From Ciborinia camelliae (Eukaryota; Ascomycota; Leotiomycetes; Helotiales; Sclerotiniaceae): 64,000 nt of DNA. A model generated the notes under the pieces. The model saw only the letters and a list, made by a program, of their open reading frames with translations, did no database searches and was not told where the DNA came from. Both the position numbers and the translations under genes were made by a program. The DNA is taken from positions 2,848,795-2,912,794 of the forward strand of contig JANPYM010000003.1 in NCBI GenBank assembly GCA_025890175.1. Reading direction: 5' to 3'. Below, one piece after another: positions 22,520 to 33,238 of the stretch (positions are counted from its first letter, which is position 1; every line of letters starts with the position of its first letter).

Positions 22520-24693
22520 ATGTCCGCTACATCACCCCCACCACGAACTCGATTCTCACCAACTCCGATCGAGGAGACGGTGAAGAAAGTGAGAAAGTTC
22601 GCCATTGAACCTATCGAGACTACATCGAGAAGCAATCAGAAAGGTCATGTGGAGGAGGTCGAGGATAGCACTGCGGAAGAGGTCTTTCCCGCCGCTCCTG
22701 CTGCTGCTGCCCCGCCAAAAAGACGTTTCCTGCCTCAACCCGTTGAAACTACAACGAGAAGTAATAAGAAGGAAAATGTACAGGAAGTTGAGGAAGTTGA
22801 GGATGCCGCTTCGAAAAAGGACTTTGCCACTGCTGTCCCGCCCAAAAGACGTTTCTTACCTCAGCCCGTTGAAACGACACAAAAGTCTAGCAAAGTGGCG
22901 CCATCCAACCCTCTGCCAACTCCAAAGCCTACTCCAGAGTCCAATTCACAAGCTCCGGCTACCGCAGATCCGCCAGCTCCTAGAAGGAGGTTTGCACCTC
23001 AATTGATAGAAACATCACAAAGGTTCAAGAGATCTAACACTCCTGGCCCCGCTACTTTGCCCACCGATAAGACTGATATAACACCGGTACGCTTTGCAGT
23101 TATGTTTCTTCCCATTGGGTAGTGTCTAACGTTTCTTAGGGTACAAATCACATCTATGTAGAACGGAAACGAAAGTACATACGTCCCATGCCAGTTCCTA
23201 TCGCACCCGATAATAGTCCAGTTACATCATCTACAGACATACAATCTCAGATCCCACCATTACCCCCACGTCGACAGCCCTCAATGCGTCCTCACCTGAA
23301 TACCAGACAAAGCACGCGATCAAATTCTTTTCAACCAGAGTTGGACCCTATAGAATCAGAAAATTCACAAACTTCGGATGGGAACATGGACGATGAGGAT
23401 GATGATGATGATGATGACGATGATGGCGAGTCTACCCCATCCTTATCCGGGTCACTGGGGTCTTCCGAGGATTCTCTTCTGAGAATGCAAATGGCACGAA
23501 CACGGGAGAGTTGTGATGATCGATTCTCGGGGTATTTACTGGCACTAGCTGCCAAAGCTGCTGAGAAACAACTCATGGAGCAAGCTTTGGCTGCATTTCC
23601 CAACCAGTCGGCCTACGAAATTGTGGAACATTTCTATGATAGGGAGATAGATACAGCGTCGGAGGAAGACTCCGTAGAAGGTGTGGGCATGTTAGTGGAA
23701 CATGCTCATATTGAAGACCTACAAAGGAAATCTACTGAGGTTGGGTGGGCAGCGGCCGAGATGCAGCAACATCAGGAGAACCTGAATCGGTTGAGAGAAG
23801 AGGAGACCAATAAGAGAGTAGCTGAAGAAGCCACAACCCCAACATTTCACGACCCATTTTGGACAAATGGAATGACGGATAAAACCCGACCAAATGGGAC
23901 TCCCCAGGAAAAACAAAAGGAAGCCGAACTAGTTCGAATGCGCAATGCAGCATCTCCTCCAATGCTTGGTGGTGATTTGAAATTTCGCATGTGTCCGTCG
24001 CCTCAGGCAACAAAATTCGAATCCGATCAACGAATTGATGTAGAGCCGCATCGGGATGAAGATGGAGGGGGATTATGGGGTGGTTACTGTGTTGCCGAGG
24101 AAAATGAGCAATACCTCAGCCCAGATGTTTCCAAAAGACCGAATATGATTGCGACCCCACATGATGAAATAGATGACCCGTTTTCTTCCGCATTTTCATG
24201 CGCAGTGTCTGATGTTCCTACCAAATTGTCTGAAAGAAGCAATGGTGGTCTTCAGATGCTAAGTGGACTCGACAGCAGGTTAAAAGCCGAGGTTGCGAGG
24301 TCCAAAGCCGAAGACATGCTATTGGAAGAATTCGATGATGCCTTTGTCACACAAGTTTACAATTACCTCTCCCTCGGATACCCATCTTTAGCTCGGCAAT
24401 ACGACGAAGAGCTTGCCAAGATTTCTCAAATGCCTGAAGATGAGCTGCGAGTGGATGACAAAAAGCAAAATATTAGGGGTCATATCGGATTAGTGAATGT
24501 TGATGGTCACGTAGAAGAGAAGTCTGGGAAATCTATTAATGGCGAGAGAAGTGAAGGGGGTTATGGTGCCCGATGGAAAGCTCTAAGATTATATATCTTA
24601 GAATGGGCTCGTCAACATCCATCCATGTCGAACGGTGCAGAATCACCCAGTGCATGGGGTGTGAGAGCTAGGAGAGGAAGTTGGGCCATATGA
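22520..24693 (+). CDS. 706-aa disordered protein with five [RK]-[RK]-F-x-P-x-x-[IV]-E-[TE]-[TS] repeats
   Basis: Exons are 22520-23086 and 23140-24693 with a 53 nt intron (GTACGC...TTAG). I do not recognise the function. The N-terminal 190 residues contain five imperfect 12-residue repeats at 9-20, 24-35, 67-78, 109-120 and 155-166; the third and fourth are identical (KRRFLPQPVETT). Glu/Val and Pro-rich spacers separate them. A run of acidic residues (MDDEDDDDDDDDDGE) lies near 255-270. A helical segment follows (GYLLALAAKAAEKQLMEQALAAFPNQSAYEIVEHFYDREI, about 300-340), then a charged coiled-coil-like stretch. Near the C-terminus is a compact motif, FVTQVYNYLSLGYPSLARQYDEELAKIS. There is no signal peptide or membrane segment. 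The repeats look like short linear binding motifs, which would suit a scaffold, but this is inference. The start is the first in-frame ATG. Confidence 0.85.
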
Positions 24694-25165
24694 TTTAATT
24701 TTTTTTTGCTTCTTTCGAAGTATGGTATATGGAATATACATATCGTCATTCTCTAGCGAAGCGAAGCGAAGCGTGTCGCGAATTTGGGACAAGTTTAAAG
24801 ATGGACAAGGCGTTATGTTATAGGGGATTGATTTTCGTTTCGTTTCAATTATATTTATGAGACAAACGGCTGCTGGAATACTTTCTATGTGCTGAGAGAG
24901 GCAAAGGGACATTCATTGTTATTAAATTTTTGGGGACCAGTGATAAGGAAATGCTTTTCAGTTTCCTTGGTCCTGGTCGCTTTTGTACATTCGATCGTGG
25001 GGTGGGGGGGCAAGGGAAGAGGGCTGGAAGATATATATATATAAATATACCTAGTTATACACGACGTTACGAAGGGGGCGACTGAGGGGGGTTCAAACTA
25101 CTGATAGATTGTAGACGGATGGCTGGATGGCCGGGAATTCCAATGGAACTTGGGTGCGGATGAGT

Positions 25166-25191
25166 ACGTATATATATATATATATATACGT
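25166..25191. repeat. 26-bp perfect palindrome with a TA core
   Basis: ACG, then an alternating TA tract, then CGT forms a fully self-complementary 26-bp sequence able to extrude as a hairpin or cruciform. Confidence 0.85.
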
Positions 25192-25285
25192 CGAGGGTGG
25201 GGTGGGTGGATGGGTGACAAGGTGCTCTGTAGCAAAGGGGAGGAAGGAAAGAGGGAAATTTGGGAAAGGAGTAGGGGCGCGGGAG

Positions 25286-25363
25286 TGGGATGGGATGGCA
25301 TGGTATGGAATAGGATGGGAAGGGAAGGGATGGGATGGGATGGGATGGAATAGGATGGGATGG
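25286..25363. repeat. GGGAT-type microsatellite
   Basis: Imperfect GGGAT, GGAAT and GGCAT units run for about 78 bp. The array is similar to the one at 15585-15658. Confidence 0.8.
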
Positions 25364-25489
25364 CGCTTGAATCTTATGGTGGGGAAGATTTTGAACTTGG
25401 AAGATATAAATAGATATGCAGATTTTTTGTTTGCTGGGTGGGTGGATGGGTAGAGGGAGTGAGGGAGGGAGAGAGGGAGATGCGGATCT

Positions 25490-25548
25490 GGATGGATGGA
25501 TGGATGGATGGATTAGAGGGGTAGGGGGAGAGGGGGGGAAAAGGGGGG
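25490..25548. repeat. GGAT array followed by a G-run tract
   Basis: Six GGAT units (25490-25513) are followed by four runs of 4-7 G within 31 bp (25518-25548). That layout meets the usual pattern for a G-quadruplex on the + strand. Confidence 0.75.
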
Positions 25549-25594
25549 AATAGTAAATTTGACTGAAGAGTTTTTTTTTTGGATCGGTGGTGTT

Positions 25595-25650
25595 TTGCTC
25601 TTGATTTTGCTCTTGCTCTTGTTCTTGCTCTTGCTCTTGGTCTTGGTCCT
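25595..25650. repeat. TTGCTC hexanucleotide repeat
   Basis: About nine imperfect copies of TTGCTC, TTGATT, TTGTTC and TTGGTC are present. On the minus strand they would encode Arg-Ala-Arg dipeptides, which explains a spurious open frame there. Confidence 0.8.
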
Positions 25651-25883
25651 GTGTTGTGTTGTAATGATGTGATGTGTCGTGACAACTCTCCTATATCTGA
25701 TTGCCCACCCCCCTAAAAGTTAAAACCCGAGTCATTTATCTTAGATAAATGAATCGATTCTTCACTCGAGTTCACATAACCCACCCTAAATGCATCAATT
25801 ATCCCAGAAGCATCTATAATATCATAATCACAATCCAAAATATCCAAAAGATTTATCGAAAAGTCTACAAATAACTGTTAATT

Positions 25884-25911
25884 GTTAAGCGTTAAGCGTT
25901 AAGCGTTAAGC
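25884..25911. repeat. 7-bp tandem repeat GTTAAGC
   Basis: Four exact head-to-tail copies of GTTAAGC. Confidence 0.85.
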
Positions 25912-25970
25912 ATTAATTATACAGCCCCATTACCTAGTTCGATTAGTATAACTAGGTAGGTATTTAGTCA

Positions 25971-26036
25971 TAGATAGTAATAGGTAGTAATAGGTAGTAT
26001 TAGGTAGCAATAGGTAGCAATAGATAGCAATAGGTG
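25971..26036. repeat. 10-bp minisatellite TAGGTAGYAA
   Basis: Six full copies and a partial one stand in strict 10-bp register, with changes only at a few positions (TAGATAG/TAGGTAG, TAA/CAA). The unit contains TAGGTAG, half of the palindrome found elsewhere in the window. Confidence 0.85.
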
Positions 26037-29000
26037 GGTACTATGTATGGCTTGAGCTATTTATTGGTGGGTATTTATACTTGTATTTGTAAAATATAAT
26101 ATGTGAATAAAAGAGATGGGATGGAGATGGAGATGAGAGATATCGAGAATGAAGAAGAAGAAAAAGAGAGAGAGAGAGAGCGAGAGCAGGGGATCCCGAT
26201 CATCTACCGAACGTATAGTATAAACATCATTCATTCATTTATTCATTCATTCATTCATTCTATCACAATGACTGCGGAGCAAAGATTCTACGGAGTCCAG
26301 AGATTCTATAGGACCAACATCACCATCACAATGACGAATTAAGAAAACTAGTGGAGATAGAGCGTTTACATCGACATTCTCTTACAAATACCTTTTACAA
26401 ATATCTCTTCGTATGATGGGTGTTTATTTACTCGCCAGGAGATATATTTATTCATTTATTGTGTTAACAGAGAACTGATATCACGTAAGTGTGGTGGGCA
26501 TGGCCGATTTCGCAGGTTGTAGATAGATATGCAACAAACAAATAAAAGAATATAGGATAGGATAGGATGAGATGAGATGAGAAATCATGAGATAACATCA
26601 AGGGGAAATATACGGTTGGGGTTATAATGGGGGACGACTCACGAGATGGGTTATGGTATAAATCTTGTTATTTTGGGGTAATCTGAATTTCACGTTAAGA
26701 ATTATTTAGGGGGGGGTAATGACTCCGCATCTTCTACATACCCAAGCCACGCCAGTATAGACAGACAGACCAACAGACAGACGGCCATCCGAAACCCAAG
26801 GGTCTATAAAGACCAGTCGATTGATTACCTATCGATCGATCTCAGGGAGACTAGGTGAAATAAATCCAGACTCCAAGAACGTGGTAAGCTTCCAGCATCT
26901 CAAGCGAGTAGAATTAAATTCGGATATGAAGGAGCCCTTAGGACAGGTTGATATTTTAACCCGTTAGGAATTTCAACACGGCTGCTGATAAAGGACGAGA
27001 CGAGAGTCGGAATCGCGCAAGTCAGTTTATAAAAAACTTGCGAGGGGCTGTTAATTCGGTAGTATGAGGTTGGAAGTCATCTCCAGGACCCGAGTTGTGG
27101 AAGGTTGGATGGACCCGGAGCACTCGCGAGCTAACATAAAAGAAAGCTTGGTGCGATATTCGTCTTTTGCGTCATATTAGCTTGTTAGAGAATGGACGGA
27201 GGATTGGGAGGGAAAAACTCATAGCTGTAGTGGGAGTATTGAAGGTCGCAAGGAAAGGAGTATGATGCAAGGTAAACGTGATCGTTGGAATGTAGGTGTG
27301 GATGTCTTCTCACGTGATATCTCTAGCGGATTGTGAGACGACAAGAGATGAGATGAGATATACAGGTTTTCATGGACACGAACGATGCATAGAAAGCAGA
27401 GATCGAGATCAAAATCATCCGGATGTGTGTATGGATTCGCAAGTGACCATGGGAAAGCATAGTCAGCTCTTCTACTCGGGGACTGTGTGCCAGTAGCTGA
27501 ACAAATCAATGCTGCATTTGAATGAGTGCAAACTAATTTGACGAGCAATGCAATGAACCGAGATACAGAGACGGATACATTGGATGGAGCTAATGTTGGA
27601 GAGGGTAGCATATAGCAAAGGTAATTGACCTGAAATCAAACTGTTGAACGGCACGGAGGGCAATCTAGATGTGACTCTATGATCACTAGGCCCAGCCTTT
27701 AAGCGTTCACCAAGAGAACAAGATACTTTGTCCTACAGCATCCTCTACAGTATCAAACTCAACCCTCGCATCGAAGGAGGTATATGAAGCCAATGTGACA
27801 TGACACGTTGATACAAAAACAAGCCAGAAATTTCAGACTCCTCCATTCAAACCCATCCATCCTTTAAAATAGACATATCCCAAAGAGGGCGATGAGATGT
27901 TCCATGTAACAAGCATAATCCTAGATTCCGCATGTCTTTCCCATTTTCCGTATTCCGGTAAATTTTGCCCAGATGGACGGTCTTCCCAAAACGAAATATG
28001 CACTCGCTGCTTGAACTTTAATAACTAGAGATGAGCACCTCTGTTTATATATAGCCTATGAGTAAGGGGTGCTACCGTACCGGTACTATCTTCTACGTGA
28101 GTCTTGACTCTTGGTGAAGCACATATACGGGCGGCACTTGCCATTGGTTTTGAAAACTCGGGTGACTTGGGAATAATTTTGGATGAAATGGTGATCAGAG
28201 AATAACCACGTTCCTATTTCCCTTGGTCGAGGAACGTGGGTTGAACGTATTTATCTGGTATCATCAGGACTATTAGATATACCGTATTAGAAATCAAATT
28301 CCAAGAATAGATCTATTGAGGTCCTGTGGATATACCTAGATAGACTAGTGTACGAAATAGAGTTTCGGCCAGAGCGAAATGAAATGAGATTTGAAGATTA
28401 AAGATTTTGCAATCGCAACTGGAACTCGGAAGTATTCCCCGGAATACTCCATATGGTGGAAGGCTGAGTAGGGCATAGCATCTGAGCATCGTTTGGGAAG
28501 ATTGCCGTGTCCTCGAGATAGATAACCTTGGGAACAGAGAATAATAAAATGAAGTGGCCCAAGCACGTGAAGATCACATGCAATCCACAATGTAAAAGCC
28601 TGGGTTCCAAGGTTTCTCGACAACCCGAGATTACGGCACTTGACATTAATCCATGAGATGATCTAGAAGGTTGAAGAAGCAAGCGGAGTGCGATCTGCGT
28701 GAACAAAAAGGGGGGATCACCTCAGTCATTTCCGAAATAGTGTGTCTCAAACCTACTCAAGTTCCAGCCCTCAAATTCACAGCCTCCCGAGTTCCGATGA
28801 TCTCTTAGTCATTCCCACGTGGGCGACACGACGACGGAAGGAGAGACAGGAGATCGTGGTTCATCCTGTATTCATGTATTTTGGGGCTCATCACAAGCAC
28901 TGACAGGTCTCTGGAGGATTCATGACTACTCAACAAGAAAATGAGACCAGCTACCAAAAGTCTCGGAGAGCATGTTTCTCGATTGCGTTGAGCCATAGAC

Positions 29001-31349
29001 TGAGCATATTACAGTGCGATCCTAGATCCATACCCATATCAATATTTGATAAGTCTGATACGAACGCAGATGAGGCTCAGGCTCATCATATCGTGTGAAT
29101 GATGCCGCTCGGATTCTCCCAATGAAAGAAAATTATCAAGCCCCCAAGAGAGACTTTACGGAGTCTGGTTGATGTGTCATATTTTAGATCGTAGATCATA
29201 GAAAAAGAACACTTTTTATGATATTCAAGACTGACAGAGATTTTGCCTGTTTGCATCAATGTATCAGAATTCCCATTTTCCTTCCCATTGAATTAAGATC
29301 GGAATCCAGAACATTTTGTGACCAGCTAAAATTATTGGACCCAAACGGGGAGGGAGATCCCCTATGGACGGTACGGTGCCTTTATTCTGGGTTAATGGAT
29401 CAGCGGAGATTGTTGCTGCATTGCATGTCGCCCAGCAGCTCGGGAACCTTGATGCATGAGATGAACTTGTTCCCATGGTACAGTATTATATAAGATAAGA
29501 CTTCGTATGGTATCCAATAATTGGATGGAGAAGGAAGAAGAGCCACGAAAAATGTTCCATTCCTTCTAGAAGCCTCGGTAGAACACATGAGGAAGGCAAG
29601 GAAGCGATGCCGTCGGGGCATTTACAGGGCATAAGCAGAGTAACAAGGTATAGAATTTGGTACCGTAAGTAAGTAACCACGCATGGGTGTTTGAGATGAA
29701 GGACCTTCATGCAGGCTACACATATGCAGGGCTCCGAGATAGAACATTTTCGAAGCTCTTTCATTTTGTGGGGACGAAGTTGCAGATTAGTGGAAAGTTG
29801 GGAACTTCCTGGTCTTTTGAGCTGTTTCTCAATAATGTTCCATTTGTTCCACTGCATCCTGGTGGATGATAAGTAACGGCGAGCGGGTAGCACAAACGGC
29901 GCTTCCTTTCGATGCAAAGCTGATTTAGCTGATCGATATCCTTCGTGGGACATAGGTGGGGATTTTGAGAGCTGTGCGGGAAGCATGGCTGCTTCCGGCA
30001 GAGTGATGTGACATCCACACTTCCACGCGAGATGTAGGACATGGAATCATGAAAGCGTGGGAACAGGGTAGTCCTTTAGGGGGCTGACGGGAGGAAGGCT
30101 GCATAATCGGACGGTATGCCGTGGCCTCATGATTTGAAATAGTCTTTCGCTCACTTGAAATTCAAATTACGAATTCGGTCTCCAAACATAAATTGAAAGA
30201 AGTGATATGAAGGTGTGTAAGAACAGTGGGATTACTGAGACGATAGAGTAAGAAAGGACTACGTACGAAAGTAAGATATTGTGTACTTTACCAAGTTTGC
30301 TTGGGTAAATCTTACGCTGTCGCATGTAACGAGGATCGTTATCCCTCGAAACGGAGCTGCCTAATTTGTGTTCTAATGGACATGGTGTCATGGACATTGA
30401 GAGACATGCACAGGCACAGGCATAATTGGTGGGTGATCATTGATGGCTCATGGCTCATGGCTGTTTGGTAAAATAGATGAGATAGGACCGATTGCTTCAT
30501 TTTGCGGAGAGCTAAGGCGAGGCACATAACTTTACATAAGGTTATCATTCGTCGCATCTCTTTTTGTAGATTTATAGTAATGTGTTGCACTGTTGCAAAC
30601 TTGCAAGGTCAGTGTTAAGAGAATCGGTGGAGTCGGCGAGGTGCTTAATACGGAAGACACGAAGCAGCTGAAAGAAAGAAGCGAGAATTAGCAGCTACCT
30701 ACTAATTAGCAATTACCTACTCCGTACCTAGCTAGGTACGATCAAGCTTAAGCTTTGCTAGAACAAAACAGATTAGAACAGAACAGATCAGGTCAGGTCA
30801 GATCAGATCAGATCAAATAAAAAATATTCAATTCATGGTGAATCGCGAATCGTGATTAGATGATAAAGATAAAGATAAAGTCTATGTGGATTCATTCTCT
30901 CTTTCGGCGCAAGAAGGTCAAGATTGGCATAGGGCATAAGGCATAATATTCCATGAGACATTTGTGATTGATGGCGGATCCAGAGATGGGCTAGAATTCA
31001 CATGGAAGCATTTGAAGGCTTCTTCGGCCGATTCATCCACGCTGGATTATCCGCCGAGACATAACTAACTAGGTCAATAATAACATATATGAAGCAGAGC
31101 CGCGCGCAAACGCAAATGAGAAATGAGAGACAGCTGTAGATGGTATTTATATTACTACCTAGTATTTACTTCACGTCTGGGGTCCCTCAGTCCATGGGAT
31201 AGATGTTTTATGAACGATTACGGATGCGCCAAAACCAGGTACGGTACTGTTCCCCGGGTAAGGTTACTGAGAAAAAAGCATAAGCTGACCAACATGTTGA
31301 ATTCACCTGCCTAAAGCTAATCTGGATCTATTTGTGTCAAATCGACCAC

Positions 31350-31388
31350 ACCATACACCCACACCATACACCCTCACCATACACCCTC
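31350..31388. repeat. 13-bp tandem triplicate
   Basis: Three head-to-tail copies of ACCATACACCCWC, the second and third identical (ACCATACACCCTC). Confidence 0.85.
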
Positions 31389-33194
31389 ACGTACATGTTT
31401 TATTTCCTCACCATACCATGCAGGATGATTGGGGCTGGGCATTTCCTAAAGCTTATGGTTGTACCATCGTCCTCTGCAAAGTGCACATATCCTGCCTGCA
31501 TCGATTGACGATATGCTGAGCTGACTCAAAAATCTTATCTACACTACTGTGTTTTACTGCAGTATATCCAATTAACCTTACCATTTACTCTATTTAAAGC
31601 TGGAGTAATAGCTGGATCGTATGGGGATCGTTTCTTACTCGGGAAATAATTCCATATTAAATTGCAGTACGATTCATCATGATCATCATGATATGATGTC
31701 GATATTTACGGTACAGTGCCATTCTGCTGTGCCTATGTCGTGTTCAAGATGAAGATTTCTCCATTGTGCCGTATAGATACAGATACAATTACATCCCGGT
31801 GAGAAGCTACTGCAATCTGCCCCTAACCATAACCGCTGTTAAATACGATCATCGCGCAGTGGAAGAGATGCCGGCACACGCTAATGCCAGGTACGAACCA
31901 CAGCGAACTGTTGCAGTGCTGGGTTATGATCAAGGGTATTTATCCACTGAATCGTCAAATCGTCGTTTGGTCTAGCAACCGGCTTTGATATGTATGGAGC
32001 CGGAACTGTAGAGAAGCTAGAGTCCAAAAGAAGCAAAGTAGAAGTGATAGCCGGCGGTCGGCCATGGTCTATGGTCTATGGTCCACCGTCCATGGTCCTT
32101 TAGTATGGTTACAGCAGGGATTCCAAATAATAGAACGGAAAGAATTTCGATTATTATTTCTTGGTCTGTCGGGCTACTGGGAAGCTTGCATAGTACCATG
32201 TTATTGCCATGCTAGTACCCCGTCGTTTTGGCTGACATCGTTAGAAAGGATACAGTAATAATCGTTGCTTACTTGAAAGTCTCATTACGACGGGTTCTAA
32301 CTTCCAACTTGGAGGTTCTAAGGCAAAGGAGCTTAGGAAGTGTTTGGACTCTTTTCCGGGCCGCACCGTGGTAATTTGGAAAGCTTGCCAAGCTCCCAGC
32401 TTCGTAGCTTCGTAGCTTCCAAACTTCCAAACTTTGACATATTTCGTCAAAATGGGAGGAATCTGGATAATGCAAGCTGGCAAGCTTAATTGGTGGAAAT
32501 GGAAATACCAGGTAGCAATAATGATCTGAACTTTGAAGTGGTTCTGTACTCCGTAACCCGAATAACTTTCTTTTTGTCATGTTTGATTGGCTAATTTGGC
32601 TTCAATTACCCCTGAGAATAATCTGAACCACCTTGACCTGTTGGTCCATCCAAAAGGAAAAAAAGAAGAAAAAAGAAACATAAATCCTTCTAGGCTAGTT
32701 CTTTCTCTAGATTAAACCCACTTTCCATGGTTCCAAATGGATCTTATGAAACTCTTTTAAATCCAAACACGCTTGGATTTATTATAATAATTGTTCTAAA
32801 CTTCTAATAATCTTCTATAAGGGGAGATCATAATCATGCTTCGGATTTACATACCCACCCACTACTCCGTACTAACAATGAGACAGTCAAATTAGTAATA
32901 ATGGAAAGGCCCACTGAAGTTATTCATATTCATATTTGTAGATCAATAATAATCATAAGAAATGATTTAATGAATGAATTATTCGATATGAAGCCTACTA
33001 GCCATCACTGCCAGCCAGACTCCAGTCCAAGTTTCATAATATCTAATAAGTGATAAGTACCATCGCGAATATCTCATTTCTATGGAAAATACCTTGTTGA
33101 CATACCGGTATGTACAATGTACAATGTACATACTGATTCCTTTCGGTTATGTACCTATGTACCTAGGTATTGTATAAGGATGCCGTCGCTCGTT

Positions 33195-33238
33195 GGAATT
33201 GAACCAATAACGCATTATCAAGAGACCCATCTGAGCCA
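33195..33238 (-). other. tRNA-like relic with Pol III A-box and B-box motifs
   Basis: Read on the minus strand, TGGCTCAGATGGG (33238-33226) fits the tRNA A-box, and GGTTCAATTCC (33205-33195) fits the B-box. Only 20 nt lie between them, too few for an anticodon arm plus variable loop, and the flanks do not form an acceptor stem. It is therefore not a working tRNA. It may be a decayed tRNA or a fragment of a tRNA-derived short element. Confidence 0.3.

Larger units (their letters stand above)
24694..26700. repeat. block of dense simple repeats, no gene
   Basis: This 2 kb holds at least nine distinct short tandem arrays: GCGAA near 24757, TA, GGGAT, GGAT, TTGCTC, GTTAAGC, a 10-bp minisatellite, GA and ATTC. 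Translated frames across it are only repeat products. Several G-rich runs could form quadruplexes. Confidence 0.7.

Noticed and set aside
755..24693. A secondary-metabolite gene cluster
   Set aside because: No polyketide synthase, peptide synthetase, terpene cyclase or cluster regulator is present; the P450 and the hydrolase are far apart among housekeeping genes.
25098..25685. Several frames across the repeat block at 25.1-25.7 kb
   Set aside because: They translate microsatellites (Arg-Ala-Arg, Trp-Asp-Gly-Met) and have no coding character.
27219..27611. 130-codon minus-strand frame
   Set aside because: Ser/Leu-rich chance translation without start context or family resemblance.
29486..29986. 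166-codon ATG frame on the minus strand in the gene-free region
   Set aside because: No domain, low-complexity hydrophobic end, and overlapping frames of similar length are open on both strands, so it looks like chance.
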